Part shown: positions 23,501 to 37,300 of the stretch, one piece after another
Layout: every line of letters starts with the position of its first letter
Position numbering within the stretch: the stretch's first letter is position 1
Source: Odontesthes bonariensis
Lineage: Eukaryota; Chordata; Actinopteri; Atheriniformes; Atherinopsidae
Assembly (NCBI RefSeq): GCF_027942865.1
Contig: NC_134506.1
Location: 46,685,543 to 46,749,542 of the forward strand
DNA: 64,000 bases
Direction of reading: 5' to 3'
Notes under the pieces: model-generated
What the model saw: the letters and a program-made list of their open reading frames with translations, nothing else
The model's database searches: none
What the model was told of the DNA's origin: nothing
Position numbers and translations under genes: made by a program

Positions 23501-26500
23501 CCACCATCATTCACCCCATCATTCATCCCATCACCACCATCATTCATCCCATCATTCACCCCATCATTCATCCCATCACCACCATCATTCATCCCATCAT
23601 TCACCCCATCATTCACCCCATCATTCATCCCATCACCACCATCATTCACCCCATCATTCATCCCATCACCACCATCATTCACCCCATCATTCATCCCATC
23701 ACCACCATCATTCACCCCATCATTCATCCCATCACCACCATCATTCATCCCATCATTCACCCCATCATTCATCCCATCATTCACCCCATCATTCATCCCA
23801 TCATTCACCCCATCATTCACCCCATCATTCACCCCATCATTCATCCCATCATTCACCCCATCATTCATCCCATCATTCACCCCATCATTCACCTCATCAT
23901 TCATCCCATCATTCACCCCATCATTCACCCCATCATTCATCCCATCATTCACCTCATCATTCATCCCATCATTCACCTCATCATTCAGCCCATCATTCAT
24001 CCCATCATTCACCCCATCATTCACCTCATCATTCACCCCATCACCACCATCATTCACCCCATCATTCATCCCATCATTCATCCCATCACCACCATCATTC
24101 ACCCCATCATTCATCCAAACACCACCATCATTCACCCCATCATTCACCCCATCATTCATCCCATCACCACCATCATTCACCCCATCATTCATCCCATCAC
24201 CACCATCATTCACCCCATCATTCATCCCATCACCACCATCATTCACACCATCATTCACCCCATCATTCACCCGATCATTCACCCCATCATTCATCCCATC
24301 ACCACCATCATTCACCCCATCATTCACCCCATCATTCATCCCATCACCACCATCATTCACCCCATCATTCATCCCATCACCACCATCATTCATCCCATCA
24401 TTCACCCCATCATTCATCCCATCACCACCATCATTCACCCCATCATTCATCCCATCACCACCATCATTCACCCCATCACCACCATCATTCACCCCATCAT
24501 TCATCCCATCACCACCATCATTCACCCCATCATTCACCCCATCATTCATCCCATCATTCACCCCATCATTCATCCCATCACCACCATCATTCACCCCATC
24601 ATTCACCCCATCATTCATCCCATCATTCACCCCATCATTCATCCCATCATTCACCCCATCATTCACCCCATCATTCACCCCATCATTCATCCCACCATTC
24701 ATCCCATCATTCACCCCATCATTCATCCCATCATTCATCCCATCATTCACCCCATCATTCACTCCATCATTCATCCCATCATTCACCCCATCATTCATCC
24801 CATCACCACCATCATTCACCCCATCATTCATCCCATCACCACCATCATTCATCCCATCATTCACCCCATCATTCATCCCATCATTCATCCCATCACCACC
24901 ATCATTCACCCCATCATTCACCCCATCATTCACCCCATCATTCATCCCATCATTCACCCCATCATTCACCCCATCATTCACCCCATCATTCATCCCATCA
25001 TTCACCCCATCATTCATCCCATCATTCACCCCATCATTCACCCCATCATTCATCCCATCATTCATCCCATCATTCACCCCATCATTCATCCCATCATTCG
25101 CCCCATCATTCACCCCATCATTCACCCCATCATTCATCCCATCATTCACCCCATCATTCATCCCATCACCACCATCATTCACCCCATCATTCATCCCATC
25201 ACCACCATCATTCACCCCATCATTCATCCCATCATTCACCCCATCATTCATCCCATCACCACCATCATTCATCCCATCATTCACCCCATCATTCACCCCA
25301 TCATTCATCCCATCATTCACCCCATCATTCACCCCATCATTCATCCCATCATTCACCCCATCATTCATCCCATCATTCACCCCATCATTCACCCCATCAT
25401 TCACCCCATCATTCATCCCATCATTCACCCCATCATTCATCCCATCATTCACCCCATCATTCATCCCATCATTCATCCCATCATTCATCCCATCATTCAC
25501 CCCATCATTCATCCCATCATTCACCCCATCATTCATCCCATCATTCACCCCATCATTCACCCCATCATTCACCCCATCATTCATCCCATCATTCACCCCA
25601 TCATTCACCCCATCATTCATCCCATCATTCACCCCATCATTCATCCCATCATTCACCCCATCGCCACCATCATTCACCCCATCATTCACCCCATCATTCA
25701 CCCCATCATTCATCCCATCACCACCATCATTCATCCCATCATTCATCCCATCATTCATCCCATAACCACCATCATTCATCCCATCATTCACCCCATCACC
25801 ACCATCATTCACCCCATCATTCATCCCATCACCACCATCATTCATCCCATCATTCATCCCATCACCACCATCATTCATCCCATCATTCATCCCATCATTC
25901 ACCCCATCATTCACCCAATCGCCACCATCATTCATCCCATCACCACCATCATTCATCCCATCATTCATCCCATCATTCACCACCATCATTCACCCCATCA
26001 TTCACCCCATCATTCACCACCATCATTCACCACCATCATTCACCCCATCATTCACCCCATCGCCACCATCATTCATCCCATCACCACCATCATTCACCCC
26101 ATCATTCACCGCATCATTCATCCCATCACCACCATCATTCACCCCATCATTCACCCCATCATTCATCCCATCACCACCATCATTCACCCCATCATTCATC
26201 CCATCACCACCATCATTCATCCCATCATTCACCCCATCACCACCATCATTCATCCCATCATTCATCCCATCACCACCATCATTCATCCCATCATTCATCC
26301 CATCATTCACCCCATCATTCACCCCATCATTCACCCCATCATTCACCACCATCATTCACCACCATCATTCACCCCATCATTCACCCCATCGCCACCATCA
26401 TTCATCCCATCACCACCATCATTCACCCCATCATTCACCGCATCATTCATCCCATCACCACCATCATTCACCCCATCATTCACCCCATCATTCACCCCAT

Positions 26501-27533
26501 CATTCATCCCATCACCACCATCATTCATCCCATCATTCACCCCATCACCACCATCATTCATCCCATCATTCATCCCATCACCACCATCATTCATCCCATC
26601 ATTCATCCCATCATTCACCCCATCATTCACCCCATCATTCATCCCATCACCACCATCATTCATCCCATCATTCATCCCATCACCACCATCATTCACCCCA
26701 TCATTCACCCCATCATTCACCCCATCATTCATCCCATCACCACCATCATTCATCCCATCATTCACCCCATCATTCACCCCATCATTCACCCCATCATTCA
26801 TCCCATCACCACCATCATTCATCCCATCATTCACCCCATCATTCACCCCATCATTCACCCCATCATTCATCCCATCATTCACCCCATCATTCATCCCATC
26901 ACCACCATCATTCATCCCATCACCACCATCATTCATCCCATCATTCATCCCATCATTCACCACCATCATTCACCCCATCATTCACCCCATCATTCACCCC
27001 ATCATTCACCACCATCATTCACCACCATCATTCACCCCATCATTCACCCCATCGCCACCATCATTCATCCCATCACCACCATCATTCATCCCATCATTCA
27101 CCCCATCATTCACCCCATCATTCATCCCATCACCACCATCATTCACCCCATCATTCATCCCATCATTCACCCCATCATTCATCCCATCATTCACCCCATC
27201 ATTCATCCCATCATTCACCCCATCATTCATCCCATCACCACCATCATTCACCCCATCATTCACCCCATCGCCACCATCATTCATCCCATCACCACCATCA
27301 TTCATCCCATCATTCACCCCATCATTCACCCCATCATTCATCCCATCACCACCATCATTCATCCCATCATTCACCCCATCATTCACCCCATCATTCACCC
27401 CATCACCACCATCATTCATCCCATCATTCATCCCATCACCACCATCATTCACCCCATCATTCATCCCATCACCACCATCATTCATCCCATCATTCACCCC
27501 ATCATTCACCCCATCATTCACCCCATCACCACC
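14548..27533. repeat. Giant 12-bp-based minisatellite inside LINE ORF1 (about 13 kb)
   Basis: Nearly 13 kb of 12-bp units (plus strand CATCATTCATCC or CATCATTCACCC) mixed with a CATCACCAC variant. Read on the minus strand in the LINE ORF1 frame it codes MNDG, VNDG and GGDG tetrapeptides. Because the unit is a multiple of three and free of stops, frames of 1387, 1187 and 475 aa result. They are broken only where a shortened CACCACCATCATTCACC variant shifts the frame. Rare variants (a GVW or GDW codon change near 16728, 19412 and 24115) mark higher-order copies. No independent function is implied. Confidence 0.95.
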
Positions 27534-27905
27534 CAACACCGTGCTCTCATCCCTTCCCACACATACACTTGTTTTCACTGTTTGCTCACTTTCCTCCACC
27601 ATCACCTCAGCACTACCTTCTGCCTGCTCCTCTGCAACAGGCTCCCCCAGCACCACCGTGGCTTCTCCTCCAGCCGCTGCCCCGGCAGCCTTTCCGCCCC
27701 GCTCAGCAGCAGCGGCGGCAGGCTGCTGTTTTGCCGCACTCGCCGGGGCTGGCCGGCCCTGTCAGGACACATTTTTACAATGTGCCCCTCCTGACCACAC
27801 CCAAAGCACTTCATGTTAGAAGACGTTGCAAACAAGATGTAGTCAAAGTCATCTACTCTAACATGAAATCGCAAGTTGAGCTCAGCGGGGTGAAGTTGGT
27901 TTTAT
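27534..27905 (-). pseudogene. Tx1 LINE ORF1 zinc-knuckle region
   Basis: The frame from 27874 reads FHVRVDDFDYILFATSS and then [14 protein letters not shown], a CCHC knuckle (C-x2-C-x4-H-x4-C) of the kind in LINE ORF1 nucleic-acid chaperones. A frameshift near 27700 moves to a frame ending [15 protein letters not shown], which runs straight into the (V/M)NDG minisatellite. The 5' part of ORF1 is missing beyond about 27905. Confidence 0.75.
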
Positions 27906-28687
27906 ATTCGACATTCGCCTATTTTCCGGCGGTGTAATTGTAATAGCGTCACGAAAACCGCACCAATTAGCCTCAGGATGGTATTAATTTGTACAGAAAA
28001 CTAAGACTAACATACCACAGGCTTTATCAACTCACCAAAGTAAGCAAGTCTTGCGAAAGATCAGAGTAAAGGCTCCGAATATACTTCTAAGTGAACAACG
28101 GCAGCCGGAGCGCTTACCATCGTAAAAGTGCAACGCCTTTTTTTTTTTTTTTTTTAATAACTCACTGGATATTCAACCAATGAACACCAAACCACTTCTG
28201 ATGTGTTCATGAACTCATTGTGTACTTCCCACACCCTTTATTATGAAGGGAACCCTTTTTAATTTTTAAAAAAAGGCATAAGTAATCACTGTATATGATT
28301 CAGTCATATTTATGACTTTTATTTTCTTAATAGCTCTCTTGTTTTTATAAATATCAAAACCTATGTACATCCCGTGATGTACTATGATACCCAGTATTAT
28401 GATGACACTTATCTTACTTGATTTTATTGCTTTCACTGTTCTTTTGTTTTTATTTTTACTCATTCTTCTCTTTATTACCTGCTGTAAAGCACTTTGGTAC
28501 ACCGTAATGATTGTCTGTAAATGGCTGTATAAATAAAGTACATTTACATTCACTATTGGTTACCATGGTGATGCAGCAGATTTAAGCTCAGACTTTCGTT
28601 CCAACATAAGTTTGACAGTCCTTTATCTCGCCCACAGTTCAGCCCGGTGTGGTTCTGATTTAAAAAACAAGAAGAAAATCGTCTAAT
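27906..28687. other. Repeat-rich intergenic spacer
   Basis: It contains a T-run at 28138-28155 and an AT-rich segment ending in a GTAAAGCACTTTGGTAC...ATAAATAAAGT tail (28487-28538), a LINE/SINE-like 3' end. An X-box-like GTTACCATGGTGAT lies at 28560. I see no gene. Confidence 0.4.
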
Positions 28688-29196
28688 TTAAAGGGACACT
28701 GTGTAATATATTAAGTCATTAGCTCAAATCAACATATTCATTCATAAATTTGTCCTCATTGGTGTAAAATTATCTGTCAACAATCTCACTTATCCTCCTG
28801 AGTGAAGAATAACTCGTCTGTATCTGCATAGAGCGGGCGAGCTCTATGGAGGCTGCCATGTCCTTCCGCTCTGAAAAACCACAAAGTGCCTTTTTATCTG
28901 CACGCAGGTATAAACAGAGCCAGTCTACGCCATGAGACATTCTCTGGTATAAACCAGCCTGAACGGCCGGCACTTTTGTTCGCAATGGAAGACCAGAGTT
29001 ATGCCACGCCACAGGAGAAGGGATCCTCGTCGCCAAAAAAGCCAAAAAGAGAATCTTGACACATACCGCCTGCCGTAGTTCAACAAGTTGCAGCGCACAT
29101 TTGAAAACGTGAGGCGCTAGAGAGCAAATTCATTCGACTTTGCAAAATAAAATTGCACCACTAGATGGGGGAAGAAATGACACAGTGTCCCTTTAA
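28688..29196. mobile_element. TTAA-flanked inverted-repeat element (AGGGACACTGTGT family)
   Basis: TTAA-AGGGACACTGTGT at the left and ACACAGTGTCCCT-TTAA at the right, 509 bp, no transposase. The right part recurs inverted at about 55189-55380 in katnb1 intron 3. TTAA target sites fit piggyBac-related non-autonomous elements. Confidence 0.65.
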
Positions 29197-29480
29197 GGAG
29201 GTCAGAACCAGCAGGTCCAGCAGGGAAACCCGGACAGCCATCTCCCCGGAGCTCCAGCTCCTCCTGGAGGATCCCGAGGTGTTCCCAGGTCAGATGGGAT
29301 ATATAATCCCTCCAGAGAGTTCTGGTTCTGACCCGGGGCCTCCTCCCCCAGATGTAAAACCTTAGTCTGTATTTTTCTTCCTGAACACTATTAAAACAAT
29401 TGAAACTGTTTCATTTGGATCTTAAACCCAGCCCGAATGTTCTGGTCGGGGCAGAACTCGCTGAAACAAAGCGACCGCAG
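29197..29480. repeat. Repeat-derived sequence downstream of katnb1
   Basis: It includes GAGGATCCCGAGGTGTTCCC and ACCCGGGGCCTCC, which look like a fragment of a common fish interspersed element. Its first 50 bases (GAGGTCAGAACCAGCAGG...) also occur inverted near 55137-55188. Confidence 0.35.
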
Positions 29481-29497
29481 TTCAAACAGTTCAAAAC

Positions 29498-29503
29498 TTT
29501 ATT
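29498..29503 (-). terminator. katnb1 polyadenylation signal
   Basis: AATAAA on the minus strand about 454 bp after the katnb1 stop codon; transcript 3' end expected near 29480. Confidence 0.6.
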
Positions 29504-29856
29504 TAAAGGAACAGGTGCACATTTAAAACCCGGTGAAACGTAGAAAAACAACAGGAGGGGTCGGCGCCGCACTGACCCAACAGCTTCCTGACTTCTTTAT
29601 GAATCCTCCAGAACCTTCTGACCCCATCTGTTCACATTCAGACCTGAAACAGAGGGAACAAGCTCCTCCCACAGCGGCGAGCGGCTCTGCGCTGCTCGTG
29701 TTGGTTCTGATCCGCTGTTCCAGCTCTGCGCAGCACCTCGGGCTGCAGCTGTGACTAAAGGCAGGCCGCTGCCGGCGTTTCCCTCAGAACCGCTCCGCCC
29801 GCCACCATCAGCCGGTTCCGGTTCCCTCAGCTGGAGGACCGACCTGCGCCCGCTCG
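29502..29856 (-). repeat. katnb1 3' UTR segment with inverted copy in intron 3
   Basis: About 355 bp of the 3' UTR matches 54344-54695 in reverse orientation with only scattered differences by eye. The match stops at the polyadenylation signal on one side and about 100 bp from the stop codon on the other. Confidence 0.75.
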
Positions 29857-29956
29857 TCTGGAGGCTTCGTGACGACGGGAAACTACGTTCGGGAATCTTT
29901 ACGGGAGAGTCCGCAGATCGGCTGATCCGCTGCGTGCTGGAAGGCGCCGGCGTCCC

Positions 29957-32900
29957 TCAGAGCGTGTCGTCCAGTGGCGCCATGAGCAGCTGCAGCTCCT
30001 TGAAGGCGCTGCCGTGACGGCCCACCTGCGCCGCCTTGTTCTTCACGATGTTGCTGAGGTTCTTCAGGTGTTTGCAGCACGCTCGGCACTTCTGGTGTCT
30101 GCGGCGAAAAAAAACGTGGTCACAAAACAACACTTCAGTTACAGCAGTTTATACGCCTGAAACTAACCCAACATGGCCGCCAGAGGCCATCTGACACTAA
30201 CCCAACATGGCCGTCAGAGGCCATCTGACACTAACCCAACATGGCCTCCCAACATGGCCGTCAGAGGCCATCTGACACTAACACAACATGGCCGCCAGAG
30301 GCCATCTGACACTAACCCAACATGGCCGCCAGAGGCCGTCTGAAACTAACCCAACATGGCCGCCAGAGGCCATCTGAAACTAACCCAACATGGCCATCAG
30401 AGGCCATCTGAAACTAACCCAACATGGCCATCAGAGGCCGTCTGACACTAACCCAACATGGCCGCCAGAGGCCGTCTGACACTAACCCAACATGGCCATC
30501 AGAGGCCGTCTGACACTAACCCAACATGGCCGCCAGAGGCCATCTGACACTAACCCAACATGGCCGTCAGAGGCCATCTGACACTAACACAACATGGCCG
30601 CCAGAGGCCGTCTGAAACTAACCCAACATGGCCGCCAGAGGCCGTCTGAAACTAACCCAACATGGCCGCCAGAGGCCATCTGAAACTAACCCAACATGGC
30701 CATCAGAGGCCATCTGAAACTAACCCAACATGGCCATCAGAGGCCGTCTGACACTAACCCAACATGGCCGTCAGAGGCCGTCTGACACTAACCCAACATG
30801 GCCGCCAGAGGCCGTCTGAAACTAACCCAACATGGCCGTCAGAGGCCATCTGAAACTAACCCAACATGGCCGTCAGAGACCATCTGAAACTAACCCAACA
30901 TGGCCGCCAGAGGCCATCTGACACTAACCCAACATGGCCGCCAGAGGCCATCTGACACTAACCCAACATGGCCGCCAGAGGCCATCTGAAACTAACCCAA
31001 CATGGCCGCCAGAGGCCATCTGACACTAACCCAACATGGCCGTCAGAGGCCATCTGACACTAACACAACATGGCCGCCAGAGGCCATCTGAAACTAACCC
31101 AACATGGCCGTCAGAGGCCATCTGACACTAACACAACATGGCCGCCAGAGGCCATCTGAAACTAACCCAACATGGCCGCCAGAGGCCATCTGACACTAAC
31201 CCAACATGGCCGCCAGAGGCCATCTGACACTAACCCAACATGGCCGCCAGAGGCCATCTGACACTAACCCAACATGGCCGTCAGAGGCCATCTGACACTA
31301 ACACAACATGGCCGCCAGAGGCCATCTGAAACTAACCCAACATGGCCATCAGAGGCCGTCTGACACTAACCCAACATGGCCGCCAGAGGCCATCTGACAC
31401 TAACCCAACATGGCCGCCAGAGGCCATCTGACACTAACCCAACATGGCCATCAGAGGCCGTCTGACACTAACCCAACATGGCCGCCAGAGGCCATCTGAA
31501 ACTAACCCAACATGGCCGCCAGAGGCCATCTGACACTAACCCAACATGGCCGTCAGAGGCCATCTGACACTAACACAACATGGCCGCCAGAGGCCATCTG
31601 AAACTAACCCAACATGGCCATCAGAGGCCGTCTGACACTAACCCAACATGGCCGCCAGAGGCCATCTGAAACTAACCCAACATGGCCGCCAGAGGCCGTC
31701 TGAAACTAACCCAACATGGCCGTCAGAGGCCGTCTGAAACTAACCCAACATGGCCGTCAGAGGCCGTCTGAAACTAACCCAACATGGCCGTCAGAGGCCA
31801 TCTGAAACTGACCCAACATGGCCGCCAGAGGCCGTCTGACACTAACCCAACATGGCCATCAAAGACCATCTGAAACTAACCCAACATGGCCGTCAGAGGC
31901 CATCTGAAACTAACCCAACATGGCCGTCAGAGGCCGTCTGAAACTAACCCAACATGGCCGTCAGAGGCCGTCTGAAACTAACCCAACATGGCCGTCAGAG
32001 GCCGTCTGACACTAACCCAACATGGCCGCCAGAGGCCATCTGAAACTAACCCAACATGGCCGCCAGAGGCCGTCTGACACTAACCCAACATGGCCATCAG
32101 AGACCGTCTGAAACTAACCCAACATGGCCGTCAGAGGCCGTCTGACACTAACCCAACATGGCCATCAGAGGCCGTCTGACACTAACCCAACATGGCCGTC
32201 AGAGGCCATCTGAAACTAACCCAACATGGCCGCCAGAGGCCGTCTGAAACTAACCCAACATGGCCGTCAGAGGCCATCTGACACTAACCCAACATGGCCG
32301 TCAGAGGCCATCTGACACTAACACAAAATGGCCGCCAGAGGCCATCTGAAACTAACCCAACATGGCCGTCAGAGGCCATCTGACACTAACCCAACATGGC
32401 CGTCAGAGGCCATCTGACACTAACACAACATGGCCGCCAGAGGCCATCTGACACTAACCCAACATGGCCGTCAGAGGCCATCTGAAACTAACCCAACATG
32501 GCCGCCAGAGACCATCTGAAACTAACCCAACATGGCCGTCAGAGGCCGTCTGAAACTAACCCAACATGGCCGCCAGAGGCCGTCTGACACTAACCCAACA
32601 TGGCCATCAGAGACCGTCTGAAACTAACCCAACATGGCCGTCAGAGGCCATCTGAAACTAACCCAACATGGCCGCCAGAGGCCGTCTGACACTAACCCAA
32701 CATGGCCATCAGAGACCGTCTGAAACTAACCCAACATGGCCGTCAGAGGCCGTCTGACACTAACCCAACATGGCCATCAGAGGCCGTCTGACACTAACCC
32801 AACATGGCCGTCAGAGGCCATCTGAAACTAACCCAACATGGCCGTCAGAGGCCATCTGACACTAACCCAACATGGCCGTCAGAGGCCATCTGACACTAAC

Positions 32901-34358
32901 ACAAAATGGCCGCCAGAGGCCATCTGAAACTAACCCAACATGGCCGTCAGAGGCCATCTGACACTAACCCAACATGGCCGTCAGAGGCCATCTGACACTA
33001 ACACAACATGGCCGCCAGAGGCCATCTGACACTAACCCAACATGGCCGTCAGAGGCCGTCTGAAACTAACCCAACATGGCCATCTGAAACTAACCCAACA
33101 TGGCCGTCTGAAACTAACCCAACATGGCCGTCAGAGGCCGTCTGAAACTAACCCAACATGGCCGTCAGAGGCCATCTGACACTAAACCAACATGGCCGTC
33201 AGAGGCCATCTGACACTAACCCAACAACGATCAGGATCAGTTGGTGCTGCCCCCCCACAGGACTCACCGCTCCTCTCGCGTGATGTCGACCCCGACAGAT
33301 GGCGAGGCCTTCAGGGTGTCTGAGATCAGCATCCAGAAGTGCTTCATGATCAGCTTCAGAGACGTGGAGCCGGTCTGCATGTAGCTGAGGACACACACAG
33401 GTTCAGACTGACCCCAAACGGAACCATAACTCTCAGAAATCCCTTATGGCGCTTTTCCACTAGCTCTACACGGCTCGCCACGGCTCGGTTTGGTTGTGTT
33501 TCCATTACACTTCGTGCCTCCTGGACGTGGGCGGCGTTGCCCACGTCCAGCGTGCTGCTGCTCACCCTGCGGCTTTTTGTCGCACAGAAGGCAAGAGAAG
33601 AGAGCCAGAGAAGACTCCTGGCCGCCAGACAAAACAGTGTTGAAAAGTACCGGAGAGTTTTGTTACGAGCTTCAAAGAGACGACGTTTGGAGGTAAGCTA
33701 ACGGTTGCTAACGCTAGCTTTTATTATCCGCGTTATGACGCTTCCAGTGACGACACTCATCGCCCAATCAGTGGAAGGCAGTCGGCTGACGTCACGTTTT
33801 AGTAACGCTTCGGCCCGCTTGGAACCGGGGCTGAGGTGGTACGGAAAATCGTGCCGGTTGCAGGTACGGCGTGCTAGTGGAAACACGCAATAGCGCGCCG
33901 AGCCGAAGCGAGCTGGTGGAAAAGCGCCAATAGTTTCTGTGTTTCAGGGTCTGGGCCTGCTTCTGGCTCGGTCTCACCTCTCATACTTGCTCTGCAGCAG
34001 CTTGTCGATCTGAGGCAGGACGGTGGTGCACAGGTCCAGTTTCCACAGCGAGCTGAAACAGCAGAACACACGCCATCAGCTGACTCCGCCTCCTAAACCT
34101 GTTCGGTCTGAAGCTTTCATCGACAGTCTTTTACTTCACCGAACATTCGTGGAACTTTCCATTTCTCCTTTGATCACTGGGAGCTATAAACCTCTGTGAT
34201 ACTGTGTCTTCCCTTTAAATAACTGAGGCCAAACTAACTGACTAACAACAGATCATCTCTGAAGTTCGTCCTTAAAGAACAGCCCAAAGGTCCCGAGCTG
34301 ATCGCTGGTTTCACATATCGTTAGGATTCATTTTCATGTGTAAATAAAGGTTATGCAG

Positions 34359-34394
<36 letters not shown>

Positions 34395-37300
34395 CTCACG
34401 GCTGCACGTTGATGATGTTGAGGATGTCCACCACGATGGACAGGTCGTTCATGGCGATGGCGGTGTCCAAAGCTCTCTGCAGAGACACACAAACAGGCCT
34501 CAACAAATCAGAGTGAGTCAGGAAGTCATGTGATCACCGGTCCATCTGACAGGGCCAGCGCCCTGGTCCCAGTTTACCTGCCCCGCAGCAGAACCAGGTG
34601 CTGACTGAAGTCTGTCAGACGCTGTGGACTGAGATTTTATTTTATTTCTATTTATTTAAAACAGGGACAACGCACAAAAGCATTAATCGTGAGAGAAGAG
34701 ATGCCTTGTGCCAGGTTGTAGCAACATTTGCTCATTTCCACCTGTAGTCCCTGCAGGCACGTAAGGTGAGAACAGATTAAGATTGTAAAATATGACAGAT
34801 ATATGTGACCTTATGTCGTGTTTGAAATTGGAAAGATTTAGATGCTCTCTTCAACACTCAACTGGTAAAATTGAAAAAACATGGGGGCACTTTCTTAACT
34901 CATTTCAAAATATACAATAATCCTCCAAATCAAATCAAACTTTATTTATATAGCACCTTTCATACTAAAGAAAAAAGCAGCACAAAGTGCTTTACATAAT
35001 AAAATCAATTCAATTCATAAACTCACACACAACATCACACCGACAACCACACTGCACACATACTACCCCCCCACCATGAGCAACATCCACAACAATCAAC
35101 ATTAAAATCAACATTAAAAGCAACATTAAACTCTGGCTTGACGCTGAAGCGAGAGGGTTAGTTTCAGATTAATTTATTTGATTAAAATGAGCTCTGTTTC
35201 TGTCAGGGATAAGAATGTAGTGCGTGGACCTACTGCGCAGTGACCTGGGTGGGCTAAATGGGATTACTTTGTAGGGATTCATTTTCTGTATATTATTTTA
35301 TGTCTGTGCCAGATTAACACTTCTTTGTATTCACAAACTGTATGCATAAAAGGAAAAAAACTTAATAAAAAGACAGTGATTAAAAAAAATTATGACACAT
35401 AAAAGTAATATGCAGACCATAATATTTTAAAAATAGACAAAATACACTGGCAAAAAAGAAAAGGGCACCAAAATCATGAAGTGCACAGTAGGGATCAACA
35501 GCACATACTCTGTCTTATTCTCATCATGCATTCTAACACAGATAACAGTCCAACTTTCCCCATCCTCCCCCAACAACCACACTCATTACACACACCAGCA
35601 ACCAGACACACACACACTCACATATCACTCAATGTGTGCAGCTTGCTTACTTGATAACCAGCGCTTTGATAAGCATGAGAATGTGTGGAGATTTATACAG
35701 GAGATCATTTCTGTGGGACATTCCACTGACTGATGGCCACACATGAAAAAGAAGAGCTACCAAACTGAGCTCTGCTACACTCGGCCCTGGTAACAGACCG
35801 AGTTCCTGGGGCTGTGTTTTCAGAGCAGAGCGTCACAGACTTTTTCAAAGGGGGAGCGTAAGCATTGTAAAGCACTTTGTGGACTAAACAGACGTTTGAA
35901 TGTATAATTAAATTCTCAAAACCCAAAATACCATATTTGGCAGGTAGCAGACAGTGATGGTGATGTCGTGGTTGTTGGCTTGGATCTTGAGGCTACTTTT
36001 ATACGATGACAACAGTGGTTTTGTGAGTGTTTTACATGCCTGAGACCAGGATGGGATACAGTACCAAAGATGGGGTGTGATCATTGCATTTAGGTACTTG
36101 ATGCCTCAAGGGTAACAGAGTTTCTTATGTAGCTACAATTTGCTAAATTATATTTCAACGTACTACTCAGCTTTTTGACATGCCCTTTAAAACTGAGTGT
36201 TTGATCTAGAATTAAACCCAGATATTTAAATTGCTCTACATGTTTTATTTTTAGTCCGTTTACTAAAATCTCAGGATAAGTTTTAAGTTTAGAGAGAAAC
36301 CCTCCTCTGTGGGAGATCCTGGTCCGTGTCTTTAAGCTCCTTTAACGGGGATTCTGTCAGGTGAGGCTGTGGTTGGGGCTCTGCTAACAAAGATGGGGCC
36401 CGGCTTCGGTTAGACGGGCAGAACACAGATGAATGAATTCATCACTAGGGATGGGAATTGATAAGATTTTTACGATTCCATTTCCATTTTCGATTCTGCT
36501 TAATGATTCGGTTCTTTGTCGGTTCCCTTATCGATTCTCATATGGAGAAAAAGGACAACAAACCGGTCGATTAGCATCAACTTTGCTTAGTTTAGAAGTA
36601 ACACGAGTCATGACCTCACAAACCCAACAACGGTGAGGTCCACATTGGTCTATCCTGGCCTGGGTAATTTAACTCTTCCTGCTCTGGTGAAAGGAGAAGC
36701 TGGAGGTAGAGGTGAACTGGGGGTAGTACCACCAGCCTCTGGCTCTGAGCCAGTCAGGCTCTGTCTCTCATGATTTCATCTAAATGTAATGCCTGAGAAG
36801 GCATTCATTTAACCTTAACCGTTACTAACAGCAGCTTTTACAATCAGGCAAATGGTGCTAACATGATAGGCAGTGTTTGTTAGTTAGTTACCTGCAGTGT
36901 TAGCCGAGGACATGCTAACGTTGCTAACGTTGCTGGGTTTAGATTCACCAACGTTAGTCCGGAGCGGATCGAAAACGCGACATTCATTCATAGTTATTGC
37001 ATGTTGGTAGTATTTCCTCCCTTTGGTGAAATATTCACTTTGCAAGTTGCCCTGTTGTCGTCTTTTTTAGGGATGTGTAACCAAACTTTCGAGCGTTTGT
37101 ACCGCTTGGGCGCCATGTTTACTGTTGGCTGCTGGCTGCGCTGGACTCGCCACGCAACGCTGCGTGGTGACGTCATTCGCGCCCACTGGAATCGATAAGG
37201 GAATCGTTTGCAAAATGGCCAAACGATTCCAAGGAATTGAAACACTGGGAACCGGTGCTCAACAACAACCGGTTTTCGATTCCCATCCCTATTCACAACT

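Larger units (their letters stand above)
9550..27905 (-). mobile_element. Tx1-clade non-LTR retrotransposon (LINE), 5'-truncated and expanded
   Basis: On the minus strand the order is ORF1 (CCHC zinc knuckle, about 27.9-27.5 kb), a 13-kb minisatellite inside ORF1, the ORF1 tail (14.5-14.06 kb), ORF2 endonuclease (13.95-13.5 kb), reverse transcriptase (13.4-11.2 kb) and C-terminal region (to 9644). A 3' UTR with AATAAA near 9578 and an A-rich end against (TTC)n follows. The NWRPVSLLCTDYKIL motif and the CCHC-bearing ORF1 point to the Tx1 clade. Without the minisatellite and the nested hAT it would be about 4.9 kb. Several frameshifts make it inactive. Confidence 0.8.

Noticed and set aside
27541-27937. 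Plus-strand frames rich in Ala/Pro
   Set aside because: Shadows of the minus-strand LINE ORF1 zinc-knuckle region.
30165-33230. CRISPR-like regular repeat
   Set aside because: Units are contiguous with no unique spacers and lie in a vertebrate intron; this is a minisatellite.
33339-33701. 120-aa plus-strand frame
   Set aside because: Lies across katnb1 exon 18 antisense and an inverted-repeat element; no domain.
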